DNA from: Nitrobacter sp. Nb-311A
GTDB lineage: Bacteria; Pseudomonadota; Alphaproteobacteria; Rhizobiales; Xanthobacteraceae
Direction: 5' to 3'
DNA length: 64,000 nucleotides
NCBI RefSeq assembly: GCF_000152905.1
Contig: NZ_AAMY01000013.1
Coordinates: forward strand, 48,813-112,812
In this document: positions 53,501 through 60,841 of the stretch, one piece after another
Numbering within the stretch: position 1 is the first letter of the stretch
Layout: each line of letters begins with the position of its first letter
Made by a program: the position numbers and the translations under genes
The notes under the pieces: model-generated
What the model was told of the DNA's origin: nothing
The model's input: the letters and a program-made list of their open reading frames with translations, nothing else
Databases searched by the model: none

Positions 53501-54275
53501 GTTGTTCATCGGTGGTGCCGGACTGGCTCGCGGTTATCTGAACCGGAGTGCGATGACTGCGGAACGGTTCATTCCGGATCCCTTCGGCGCTAACGGCGAC
53601 CGCCTGTACCGGACCGGAGATCTTGCGCGATGGCGCGATGATGGTGTGATCGACTATGTCGGTCGAGCCGACCAGCAGGTCAAAATCCGCGGTTTCCGCA
53701 TCGAACTTGGGGAGATCGAGGCTTGCCTGATCGAGCAGCGCGGCGTGCGCGCCGCGGCCGTGGTGGCGCAGGATAGCAAGACGGGACGCCATTTGGTCGC
53801 CTATGCGAGCGGCGATCCGACCTTGGACGGTGCGGCGTTACGCGACGCGTTGGCCGCCGTGTTGCCGGATTACATGGTGCCCGCGACGATCGTCGTGCTC
53901 GAGCAATTGCCGCTTTCCCGCAACGGGAAAATCGACCGGAAAGCATTGCCGAAACCGCATGAGGGCATGCTGGCGTGTCGTCGCTATGAAGCGCCTGAGG
54001 ACGACGTCGAAATCGCATTGGCGAGGATGTGGTCCGAAATACTCGACGTCGAGAGGATCGGGCGTAACGACCACTTCTTCGAGCTCGGCGGGCACTCGCT
54101 GCTTGCCGTGCGGGTGCTGAGTTTGGTGTCGCAGGAATTCGGCGTCTCCATACCGATCTCGGATCTGTTCGCGCATCCAGAACTCGCCGCGTTTGCGCGC
54201 GTCGTATCGATCAGGTTGATCGAACAGGAATTCGATGCCGAAGAACTTCGGGAACTGATCGCGGTGGAGCAGTGA
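44520..54275 (+). CDS. NRPS 1: FAAL-T-C-A(Asp)-T-E-C-A-T
   Basis: 3251 residues. Domains by approximate residue: fatty-acyl-AMP ligase 1-560 (LQYTSGSTSQPKGV, LPLYHDMGLIGGLL); carrier, Ser608 in GGNSLK; C 668-1100 (HHIVVDG, probably a starter type joining acyl to residue 1); A 1120-1620; carrier, Ser1663 in GGDSIL; epimerase 1725-2150 (HHLVVDG, EGHGRE, RTVGWFTTAFPV, NYLGRF); C 2175-2610 (HHHILADG, DCL-like); A 2645-3150; carrier, Ser3193 in GGHSLL. By-eye pocket residues: first A D-L-T-K-V-G-H-V-G, an aspartate code; second D-I-E-F-I-G-A-I-A, where Glu239 suggests a basic residue. So the product begins acyl-D-Asp (beta-hydroxylated by the SyrP-like enzyme)-basic. ATG 44520 has GAGAAG upstream. 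The stop overlaps the NRPS 2 start (GTGA). Confidence 0.92.
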   Translation: MKDDNLVERLREHVARRPDKVALRFLEQDGVAEELTFAELDERIRSVAARLQQLGGAGERAVILLPSGINYVVAFYACLYSGVIAVPAYPPEESSARYAGRLNGILRDAAPRFILVESGLCSLVEAAFPELTNVQIIAVDSLLTEPAADWRETKLATDAVAFLQYTSGSTSQPKGVCVSHGNLVANERAIEAAAGGTLDDVFVSWLPLYHDMGLIGGLLNPLFTGFTGVLMSPRNFLERPRRWLEAIDRHGGTLSGGPDFAFALCTDRISDEIIDRLDLSRWRFAFSGSEFVRHTTVRRFCDRFARAGFNRHALNACYGLAEATLLVTASDGTAETISYTLDTAKLATGVVACASKGTDLVACGRPPADHATRIMRVDGSAAAEMDEVGEIWVTGPSVTLGYWNNPDATRQVFVERDGARWLRTGDLGFIRDGALVVAGRLKDVLIVRGQNIYPTDVEQAVEADVESVRRGRVAAFAVEADGQEGIGVAAEFSRAVLKGEDPEVLAEAIGQAVLRQAQEYPAVIVLLNPRAMPLTTSGKLQRSACAARLASNTLDSFMVFERGRRRDGAPLTAPVTDTERAVSLIWCDALDLKAVHCEDDFFVLGGNSLKAGQVASAIRERFGVELELRSFFDAPTLAGFAKHIESLAQNRFRPSPSIPKAASADRTTLSHAQERLWFLWNMDPAGTAYTVASTIRLNGKLDHAALRGAIDQIVCRHEALRTTFVAIEGRATQVIHDAMNVDNRHEDLRAYPANIRDARAAAIRRSELARPFDLVNGPLFRAILLQLADDTHELLLLAHHIVVDGWSLDVLLQELSGLYRSALGEEVDLPPVPAVQYADFAIWQRNWLAEGEGDRQLEYWRTKLGDVHPLLALPHDRPRPMTQSHGGDTVGLAIDGMLAARLRKIAAENRASVFMLMLAAYQLLLYRYCGQNDLRIGVPVAGRQQAELERLIGCFVNTLVLRAEIVDDTSFTSLLRQVKETVIQALSHQDLPFEMLVDSLRPERNGGHNPLFQAKFNYMTAPRGFNGVDGLSADIEIMDLAGSHFDLALDVVDSPFGMKATFNYATDLFDRPTIERFTVQFGSMLRQIVDDVERRISDFVIDDANRQVLASQPTTFEFDDVVRLHRASTSGEDAAVAVRCGDETLTFADLEKKSNRVANMLIARGVTREVAVALWIERSPAFVVTLLGVLKAGAAYVPLDPKWPLERVRRILNEGHIEILLAAAEKLTESHVLDCVVIDANAETTNQAISDSPPETVIHPAQTAYVIYTSGSTGTPKGVAVPHGALANYVQAFLQRLQPQSSASMAMVSTVAADLGHTVLFGALASGTTLNLLSPEAVLDPDAFAQAVGEEKVGVLKIVPSHLRGLLQARRSADLLPCETLVLGGEACDAMLLDEVRRLRPHCRIINHYGPTETTVGVVTHECVSVHKNEPVPIGLPLANLRVHVLDNSLNEVPIGVTGELYIGGAGVARGYRGAAGLTAEQFVPDPFGRAGDRLYRTGDRVRCDRAGRLIFIGRSDDQIKLRGYRVEPDEVGRALKALPGINDAVVIARSIDGQAGRQELVAYCVPGDGVTLEAEAVKRQLSAIVPDYMVPSHMIVLERLPLTSNGKIDRKALPETAGSAVLSTYAEPAGDTEATIAEVWREVLGRERVGRNDNFFELGGDSILSLQIVARLRKRGVRVTPKQIFGQQTIASLAAVAVVTTDSVAGKEKHGSRIGNDPATSMRHLLPIQNRFFSAKIGNRNHWNQAVLLIPQARMNWDVLRRALTAVAEHHDALRLRFKQVHGGWRAEKDISPAPSDLLWTHAGVGDAKQVTALASAAQKSLSLSSGPLLRAVGMDLADGSQRLLLAIHHLVVDGVSWRILLEDLASAYEQLEKGDALELAPKSDSYASWSERLHAYAASAELASELSLWLDCEAGSALPCDDNHGVVDLVGDTEEVSLVLDPDLTSSLLEEAPAAYRTRVNDLMLAGLARAVSRWSGCEDVTVELEGHGREDIFSGADVSRTVGWFTTAFPVRLQGGGDDASLIKAVKEKLRAIPNHGLGYGVLRYLGSDEQRRVLERVAEPRIVFNYLGRFDSSVGESSRFSFAPESPGPSRCASGPMRGWLTINGLVRDGRLRLSFEYGRKRYRRATIERLTRLYETALRELAAHCCSGVSGLTPSDVALSGLRQVDLDQLGVALDARNIQDIYPLSPMQQGMLFHALRDGGNDAYVNQVGIELLGFDAGKLRMAWQAVSDRHAALRTGFMWRSLAGAAQQVVYRHAAVPFIEEDWRQRAVGLERGDKRAELDAALAEVSRQEREKGFDLAQAPLQRVRLIHLDDKRHWLIWTHHHILADGWSSARLVAEVLQHVRDGVLPAAQGSYRDYIAWLQGRDSASAERFWRGALAELETPTLLANAVVTNKASDDLGHASTVLAVNAELTWSLKSLAKRERVTLNTVIQAAWAQLLRRLSGQFAVCFGVTVSGRPEELPGAEETVGLFINTLPIVDAPSPQTQVGDWLRRLQEQNLVLREHGWTPLYEIQRFAGRGGQTLFDSILVFENYPIEEDLLQAGESGPRLGRVDHVTPTNFALAVAVFAGNDRLNLEFNYDRAQFDGATIQRLRDMLLGLLEQIAFDAGGSLGRLGSAAGYETMVLNWSGAAQPPPPASSIGVVAHIEAQAAQACSSVAVIWRDRHLSYGELNSRANQLARWLHAQDIGPDCLVGIALARSPETMVALLAVLKAGAAYLPLDPDYPAERLVHMLRDSGARLVLTESEQLKSLSPVLDEIAVETLCIDRPSLFAGEDTGNLNIEIHPDSLAYVIYTSGSTGTPKGVAVAHGPLAMHCEAISRLYRMTPRDREFQTASINFDIAHERWLAPLMAGGSLVLPSRPGLLIDDLVYEIERSSVTTIFLPPAYADQLSAALRQSGRKLSIRACIVGGEAWSETGIKAVRETVDADLLINAYGPTETVIAPTAWVVDEATLQPGQTAPIGRPVGARTAYILDADLNVVPAGVTGELFIGGAGLARGYLNRSAMTAERFIPDPFGANGDRLYRTGDLARWRDDGVIDYVGRADQQVKIRGFRIELGEIEACLIEQRGVRAAAVVAQDSKTGRHLVAYASGDPTLDGAALRDALAAVLPDYMVPATIVVLEQLPLSRNGKIDRKALPKPHEGMLACRRYEAPEDDVEIALARMWSEILDVERIGRNDHFFELGGHSLLAVRVLSLVSQEFGVSIPISDLFAHPELAAFARVVSIRLIEQEFDAEELRELIAVEQ

Positions 54276-57200
54276 ACATGGTCGATATGGCAAAGCCGGA
54301 TTTGCGTGCTCTCGATCCCGCGCAGGTGAGAAGGCTTGTAGCGCGCGCCAGGGAACGTGGCCGGACTGTTGGTGAGAGTTTAGAGACGATTCCGGCGGTG
54401 CCGCGGGGCCAGCCGCTTGAACTTTCCTTTGCGCAGCAGCGCCTTTGGCTGCTGGCGCAGCTCGATGGCGCCAACTCCAACTATCACATTCGCGGCGCAT
54501 TAAATCTTTCCGGTGAGCTTGACGCCGACGCATGGCGTCAAAGTCTTGATCGATTGTTCGCGCGCCACGAAGCGTTGCGCAGCGTCTTTCGCGTGGTTGG
54601 CGGGCAGCCGCGCGTCGAACTGTTGCCGTCGGACGAACATCTGCCGGTGCTCGAACATGATCTACGCGGCCGCGACGATCTCGAACATGAAGTCGCGCAT
54701 TTGTGCCGCGAGGAATCCGTCAGGCCGTTCGATCTTTCGGCCGGACCATTGATCCGCGCCCGTTTGATCCGAACGTCGGAAAAGGCGTATCTCTTCCTGC
54801 TCACGCAGCACCACATCATATCAGACGGCTGGTCGATGAATGTATTCGTGCGTGAGCTCTGCGCCCTTTACCGGGCGCTGACAGCCGGTGCGGACGATCC
54901 GCTGCCGCCGCTTCAAATTCAGTATCCGGACTACGCGGCATGGCAGCGGAAATGGCTGGCCGGGGATCGATTGGAGCGGCAGGTCGACTACTGGCGGCAA
55001 GCGCTTGCCGGCGCGCCCGTGGCGATCGAGTTGCCCACCGATCGGCCGCGATCGCCGGAGAGGTCTTTCGCCGGCGCCACGCTGCCGGTCGAGATCGATC
55101 GTGATCTCACGCAAGCCATCAGGCGGTTCAGTCAGAAGCACGGCACCACGGCGTTCATGACCGTGCTTGCGGCGTGGGCGGCTGTGTTGTCGAGACTCTC
55201 CGGCCAGACCGACCTCGTGATCGGAACGCCGATAGCCAATCGCAACAAGCGCGAGATCGAGGGCCTGATCGGGTTCTTCGTCAATATGCTTGCGATCCGC
55301 GTGGATCTTTCAGGCGCGCCCGATGTCGCCGAATTGCTGAGGCGTGTGCGAGCGACGGCGCTCGCGGCTCAGGATCACCAGGATCTTCCCTTTGAGCAAC
55401 TCGTCGAGGTCATTCAACCTCCCCGGCGGCTGGAACACCCGCCGGTGTTTCAGGTGGTATTGGCGTGGCAGAACAAGTCAGCGCCAGTCCTCGAACTGCC
55501 CGGCCTCAAGGCCGAGATCGTCGATGTTCCGCTTCAGCAGGTCAAGTTCGATCTTGAACTTGACCTTGGCGAGACGGAGGACCGCATCGTCGGAACCTTA
55601 AATTATGCGACGGCGCTGTTTGAAGAAGCGACGATCATGCGTCACCGGGATTACCTGTTGGCTTTGCTGCATGCCATGGTCACCGATGCCGATCGGATTG
55701 TAGACCATATCGATATCGTCGGTGACGAGGAACGAAAGCTCGTTTTGAAAACGTGGAACAGGACCGCCGCGCCGTTCCCGTCCGAACGCTGCATCCACCA
55801 ACTGTTCATGGATCAGGTTCGCCGCGCGCCTGAAGCTGTGGCAGTGGTTCATGACGGTATTCACCTGAGTTATGGCGAGCTTGATGCGAGAGCCAATCAG
55901 CTTGCAAGGCATTTGATCGCATCGGGCGTTGGCCCGGATCAGCTCGTCGCCATCTGCCTGCCGCGCGGTATCGGGATGATCGTAAGCCTGCTCGGAGTCC
56001 TCAAGGCAGGCGGCGCTTATCTGCCGCTCGATCCGGTTTATCCAGCGGAGCGGTTGCGACAGATCGTGGAGGATGCAAGGCCGAAGCTGTTGATCGCCGA
56101 TCACGGTCGATGCGCGACCTTCGCGGATGCTGCGTGCGAAATTCTCGATCTGGATGCGAGCGCTTCGACGATTGCCGAACTGGCGTCGCCTGCTCCGGAA
56201 GCCGTAGGGCTCACATCAAGGCATCTCGCCTATATCATCTACACCTCCGGCTCGACGGGAAAGCCGAAGGGTGTGATGGTCGAGCACCGCGGCGTGGTAA
56301 ATCTGGCGCTGACGCAGCAGGAGATGTATGCCGTCTCTCCGTGCAGCCGCGTCGCGCAGTTTGCCTCGTTCAGCTTCGACGCCAGCGCCTGGGAAATCGT
56401 CATGGCGCTGTGCTCGGGAGCCGCGCTGTTCCTTGTCGGTCAGCGCGAATATCAGAGCACGTCCGACCTGATCGATTACCTGGTCGACAACGCGATCACG
56501 CATGCCGGTTTGCCGCCGGCAATGCTGCAAGGACGCACCGATCTCGACCGGCTGGCGACGCTGAAGGTGCTGGTGCTCGCAGGTGAATCACCAAAAGCGG
56601 AATTGATCAAGAGCCTGCCCTCGAGCGTTGCTGTCTTCAACGGCTACGGGCCGACGGAAGTCACGGTATGCGCGACCACCTGGCTGCGCCCGGCGGATTT
56701 TAACGATGATGTGATTCCCATCGGCCGCCCCATTCCAAATCAGCGAGTATATCTGCTGGACCGCTTCGGTGCGCCCGTTCCGCTCGGGGCGACCGGCGAG
56801 ATCTACGTCGGAGGGGCTGGAATCGCCCGCGGTTACCTCAATCGCACTGAGTTGACAGAAGAGCGCTTCAAGCGCGATCCGTTCGCCGACGACGCGAGCG
56901 CGCGGATGTATCGTACCGGCGATCTCGGACGTTATCTGCCGGATGGCAATCTCGAATTTCTCGGCCGCAACGATCTTCAGGTCAAGATCCGCGGTTTCCG
57001 CATTGAATTGGGGGAGATCGAATTTCGCCTGAACGAGCACCCGAGCGTGTCCGATTCGGTGGTTCTTGTGCGTCACGATCACAATGGGGATCCTCGTCTG
57101 ATCGCTTACGTTGCGACGGGTGAGCGCACTGATGCGGCGCCAGATGCCGGTGAGTTTGCGGCTGCTATGCGCAGCCATCTTCGCTCGCTCTTGCCAGACT

Positions 57201-60200
57201 ACATGGTGCCGTCGGCCTTCGTGCGGCTGGACGCCTTGCCGCTCACTCCGAATGGCAAGATAGACCGCAAAGCGTTGCCTGCTCCGGAAGATGATGCTTT
57301 TGCAAGGCGCAGCTTCGAGCCGCCGCAAGGTGAAACAGAGGAGGTTGTCGCCGCGATCTGGACAGAGCTGTTGGGCGTCGACCGGATCGGACGAAACGAT
57401 CATTTCTTTGAACTTGGCGGCCACTCGCTGCTTGCTGTCCGTTTGCTGGAGCGGCTGCAGCGTCATTCGCTTGTCGCGGACGTGCGTACGCTATTTGCAA
57501 AGCCTGTGCTGGCTGAATTCGCCGCCGGCCTCAAGGTCGCTGCAGACATTGACATTCCAGCTAATCGGATCACGCCGCAGACGGCCAGGATCACGCCCGA
57601 ATTGCTGCCGCTGATCGCGCTGACCGAATCCGACATCGACCGCATCGTCGCTGCGGTACCCGGCGGCGTTGCGAATATTCAGGACATTTATGCGCTGTCG
57701 CCACTCCAGGACGGCATTCTGTTTCACCATCTGATGGCGAAGGAAGGCGATCCATATCTTCTGGTCGGCCAGATGGCGTTCGAACGCCGCGATTTGCTCG
57801 ACCGCTATCTCGCCGCCGTTCAGCAGGTTATCGATCGTCACGATATTCTACGCACGTCCATTGTATGGGACGGATTATCCGCGCCTGCGCAAGTGGTCTG
57901 GCGAAAGGCTGAGGTCGCTGTCAGAGAGGTTGTCCTCGATGGCGAAGCCCCCGCGCAAGAGCAGCTCGCGCACCGCTTCGATCCGCGCCACTATAGGATC
58001 GAACTCAGCCAGGCGCCGCTGCTGAGGTTTGCAATCGCGCGCGACCCTGCCACCGGGCGCTGGCTGCTTCTGGCATTGCTGCATCATCTGATCGGCGATC
58101 ACTCCACGCTGGAGGTGATGCACGATGAAGTTCGGAAGATATTATCCGGGCGTGGCCATGAGCTTTCAGCGCCGCATCCGTTCCGAAACCTGGTAGCGCA
58201 GTCGCGCAAGCCTGAGGCGACCGCGCAGCACGAGCGCTTTTTCCGGAGCATGCTGGCCGACATCGACGAGCCGACAACGCCGTTTTACCTCGACCGAGTG
58301 CATGGCGATGGCGGCGGCATAAAGGAAGCCCGGCGTATGTTGCCCTCGTCGCTCAACGATGGCCTTCGCGCGTTGGCGCGGCGCATGGGCGTGAGTCTTG
58401 CCAGCCTGTGTCATCTGGCGTGGGGACAAGTTGTGGCGAGGAGCAGCGAACGCGAGCAGGTCGTGTTCGGCACCGTTTTGTCCGGCCGTATGCACGGTGG
58501 CGGCGCCAGTGATCGCAGCATGGGTTTGTTCATCAACACATTACCGTTGCGGCTTGATCTCGACGGCACACCAGTTGAGGACAGCGTTCGTCAGGCTCAC
58601 GACCGGTTAACCGAACTGATGGTGCATGAACATGCTTCGCTGACGCTGGCGCAACGATGCAGCGGCGTCGCCGCGCCGGCTCCGCTGTTCAGCTCGATTC
58701 TGAACTATCGGCACAATGCAATGCCGGGCGGTTCATCCCCGGACCACGGTGGCAGCGGAATACAGGGCGTCGAGTGGCTCGGCGGCGAAGAGCGGACGAA
58801 CTATCCTTTGATGATGGCGGTCGAGGATTATGGCCGGGCGCTTGGTCTGACCGTTCAAGTGGCTCGCTCGCTTTCGGCCGATCGCATCTGCGGTTTGATG
58901 CAGCATGCGCTCGATCAGTTGATGAGGGCATTGGAGCATTCACCTCGCTCGCCGGTTCGACAATTGGATATTTTGCCTTCCGAAGAACGTCAGCGGCTGC
59001 TGCAAGCATGGAATCAGACGCAAGCTGATTATTCGCGCGATTTCTCGGTCGTCCAACAGTTTGAACGGCAGGTTCGGCGTTGTTGGGGTTCGATTGCGCT
59101 GGTGTTTGGTGAGGAGGCGCTGAGCTATGGGGAGCTGAATGGGCGTGCGAACCGGCTGGCGTGGCGGCTGCGGGCTCGCGGGGTCGGGACCGATGTTGTT
59201 GTCGGGCTGTGGTGCGAGCGCGGCGTCGGCATGATGGTGGCGCTGCTTGCGGTGCTGAAGGCGGGCGGGGCCTATCTGCCGCTGGATCCGGACTATCCGC
59301 AGGAGCGGCTGACGCACATGCTGCGCGACAGCGGCGCGGCGCTGGTGCTGACGCAAAGCGCGCTGCGCGGCCGGTTCGCGGCGGTGCTGGAGGAGACCGG
59401 CGCCGAGGCCTGGCTGATCGATGCGCAGCCCGAGGGAGGGAACGACAGCAACCCGGCCATCGCCGTGCCTCCCGAGAGCCTGGCCTATGTGATCTACACC
59501 TCGGGCTCGACCGGCGTTCCGAAGGGGGTGATGGTCCGCCACGATGCGGTGACGAACTTCCTGGCGACGATGGCGGAGCAGCCGGGCATGACGGAGAAGG
59601 ACCGCGTGCTGGGTCTGACCTCGCTGTCGTTTGACATCGCGGTGCTGGAACTGTGGCTGCCGCTGACGGTCGGGGCGCGGGTGGTGCTGGCCGATCGCGC
59701 CGCGGCGCAGGATCCGGGCCGGCTGAAGGCGCTCGCGGCCGCGCATGAGGTGAGCCTGATCCAGGCGACGCCCGCGACCTGGCGGATGCTGCTCGATCAC
59801 GAGGGGGCGCTTCCGTCGGGCTGCCGGGTGCTGTGCGGCGGCGAGGCGTTGCCGCCGGACCTGGCGCGGCGGCTGGTGGCGCAGGCGGGCGAGGTCTGGA
59901 ACCTGTACGGCCCGACCGAGACCACGGTGTGGTCGGCGCGTCATCGCCTGGATGCGGCGGACGCCCGCCCTGCGCTGGGCCGCCCGATCGGCAACACCAC
60001 GCTGTACGTTCTGGATCATGATCTCAACGTTGCACCTGTTGGGGTTGCCGGCGAGCTTTACATTGGCGGTGCGGGACTGGCGCGGGGCTATTGGCGGCGC
60101 GGCGCGCTGACGGCGGAGCGCTTCATGCCTGATCCGTTCGGCCTGCCCGGAGCGCGGCTTTATCGCACCGGCGATGTGGCGCGATGGGGCGAGGACGGGG

Positions 60201-60841
60201 TGCTGGAGTATGTCGGGCGCGCCGACCATCAGGTGAAGATCCGCGGCTTCCGGATCGAGCTTGGCGAGATCGAGGCGCGGCTTGCGGCGCAGGCGGGCGT
60301 GGGTGCGGCGGTGGTGGTGGCGCGCGAGGCCGGGACGGGACGCCAGCTTGTCGGTTATGTCAGCGGCGAGGCTCTGGATGCTGCGGCGCTGAAGGCTGCG
60401 CTGGCGGCGTCATTGCCGGACTACATGGTGCCGGCGCGGATCGTGGTGCTGGAGCGGCTGCCGCTGACGCCGAACGGCAAGATCGACCGCAAGGCGCTGC
60501 CGCCGCCGGACCGGCTTGCGGCTTCGGCCGAGCACATCGCGCCGCGCACGCCGGCGGAAGCCGCGCTCGCGACGATCTGGGCGGAGCTTCTCGGCCAGCC
60601 TGTCATCGGCGTCACAGACAATTTCTTTGAGCTTGGCGGCGACTCGATCGTCGCCATTCAGCTCGTCAGTCGTATCAAGCGCGATCTTGGCTATGACCTT
60701 CCGCTGAACCGGCTGTTTGACATGACGACCGTCGAAAGTATGGCGGTTGCGCTTGCGCCCGAAATGGAGGTCGACAAGCGTAGCGACGACATCGCCGCGA
60801 TGCTCGACATGCTGAAGGAACTCGAGTTTGCCGATGAGTGA
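54272..60841 (+). CDS. NRPS 2: C-A-T-C*-A(Gly)-T
   Basis: 2189 residues from GTG 54272 (ATG 54278 possible). C at about 47-485 (HHIISDG); A at about 500-1000, pocket D-A-W-G-V-A-G-V-C, not assignable by me; carrier Ser at about 1051 (GGHSLL); a second C at about 1120-1570 whose core reads HHLIGDH instead of HHxxxDG; A at about 1590-2075, pocket D-I-L-Q-L-G-L-V-W, close to the glycine code; carrier Ser at about 2125 (GGDSIV). DNA of the second A domain is more GC-rich than the rest, and its end (60005-60649) is duplicated in NRPS 3. Helical docking-like tail at the C-terminus (AAMLDMLKELEF). It overlaps NRPS 3 by 8 bp. Confidence 0.92.
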   Translation: MNMVDMAKPDLRALDPAQVRRLVARARERGRTVGESLETIPAVPRGQPLELSFAQQRLWLLAQLDGANSNYHIRGALNLSGELDADAWRQSLDRLFARHEALRSVFRVVGGQPRVELLPSDEHLPVLEHDLRGRDDLEHEVAHLCREESVRPFDLSAGPLIRARLIRTSEKAYLFLLTQHHIISDGWSMNVFVRELCALYRALTAGADDPLPPLQIQYPDYAAWQRKWLAGDRLERQVDYWRQALAGAPVAIELPTDRPRSPERSFAGATLPVEIDRDLTQAIRRFSQKHGTTAFMTVLAAWAAVLSRLSGQTDLVIGTPIANRNKREIEGLIGFFVNMLAIRVDLSGAPDVAELLRRVRATALAAQDHQDLPFEQLVEVIQPPRRLEHPPVFQVVLAWQNKSAPVLELPGLKAEIVDVPLQQVKFDLELDLGETEDRIVGTLNYATALFEEATIMRHRDYLLALLHAMVTDADRIVDHIDIVGDEERKLVLKTWNRTAAPFPSERCIHQLFMDQVRRAPEAVAVVHDGIHLSYGELDARANQLARHLIASGVGPDQLVAICLPRGIGMIVSLLGVLKAGGAYLPLDPVYPAERLRQIVEDARPKLLIADHGRCATFADAACEILDLDASASTIAELASPAPEAVGLTSRHLAYIIYTSGSTGKPKGVMVEHRGVVNLALTQQEMYAVSPCSRVAQFASFSFDASAWEIVMALCSGAALFLVGQREYQSTSDLIDYLVDNAITHAGLPPAMLQGRTDLDRLATLKVLVLAGESPKAELIKSLPSSVAVFNGYGPTEVTVCATTWLRPADFNDDVIPIGRPIPNQRVYLLDRFGAPVPLGATGEIYVGGAGIARGYLNRTELTEERFKRDPFADDASARMYRTGDLGRYLPDGNLEFLGRNDLQVKIRGFRIELGEIEFRLNEHPSVSDSVVLVRHDHNGDPRLIAYVATGERTDAAPDAGEFAAAMRSHLRSLLPDYMVPSAFVRLDALPLTPNGKIDRKALPAPEDDAFARRSFEPPQGETEEVVAAIWTELLGVDRIGRNDHFFELGGHSLLAVRLLERLQRHSLVADVRTLFAKPVLAEFAAGLKVAADIDIPANRITPQTARITPELLPLIALTESDIDRIVAAVPGGVANIQDIYALSPLQDGILFHHLMAKEGDPYLLVGQMAFERRDLLDRYLAAVQQVIDRHDILRTSIVWDGLSAPAQVVWRKAEVAVREVVLDGEAPAQEQLAHRFDPRHYRIELSQAPLLRFAIARDPATGRWLLLALLHHLIGDHSTLEVMHDEVRKILSGRGHELSAPHPFRNLVAQSRKPEATAQHERFFRSMLADIDEPTTPFYLDRVHGDGGGIKEARRMLPSSLNDGLRALARRMGVSLASLCHLAWGQVVARSSEREQVVFGTVLSGRMHGGGASDRSMGLFINTLPLRLDLDGTPVEDSVRQAHDRLTELMVHEHASLTLAQRCSGVAAPAPLFSSILNYRHNAMPGGSSPDHGGSGIQGVEWLGGEERTNYPLMMAVEDYGRALGLTVQVARSLSADRICGLMQHALDQLMRALEHSPRSPVRQLDILPSEERQRLLQAWNQTQADYSRDFSVVQQFERQVRRCWGSIALVFGEEALSYGELNGRANRLAWRLRARGVGTDVVVGLWCERGVGMMVALLAVLKAGGAYLPLDPDYPQERLTHMLRDSGAALVLTQSALRGRFAAVLEETGAEAWLIDAQPEGGNDSNPAIAVPPESLAYVIYTSGSTGVPKGVMVRHDAVTNFLATMAEQPGMTEKDRVLGLTSLSFDIAVLELWLPLTVGARVVLADRAAAQDPGRLKALAAAHEVSLIQATPATWRMLLDHEGALPSGCRVLCGGEALPPDLARRLVAQAGEVWNLYGPTETTVWSARHRLDAADARPALGRPIGNTTLYVLDHDLNVAPVGVAGELYIGGAGLARGYWRRGALTAERFMPDPFGLPGARLYRTGDVARWGEDGVLEYVGRADHQVKIRGFRIELGEIEARLAAQAGVGAAVVVAREAGTGRQLVGYVSGEALDAAALKAALAASLPDYMVPARIVVLERLPLTPNGKIDRKALPPPDRLAASAEHIAPRTPAEAALATIWAELLGQPVIGVTDNFFELGGDSIVAIQLVSRIKRDLGYDLPLNRLFDMTTVESMAVALAPEMEVDKRSDDIAAMLDMLKELEFADE
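60005..60649 (+). repeat. 645-bp duplicated NRPS block, copy 1
   Basis: From TACGTTCTGGATCATG to GACTCGATC this block recurs at 63336-63980 with one mismatch (A at 60034 versus G at 63365). It encodes the C-terminal subdomain of the adenylation domain (VLDHDLNVAPVGVAGELY onward) and most of the carrier up to the GGDSI serine. Confidence 0.95.

Noticed and set aside
58940..60229. 429-codon minus-strand open frame inside NRPS 2 (and its shorter twin at 62907-63560)
   Set aside because: Antisense shadow of a GC-rich A domain; the twin exists only because the underlying DNA is duplicated.
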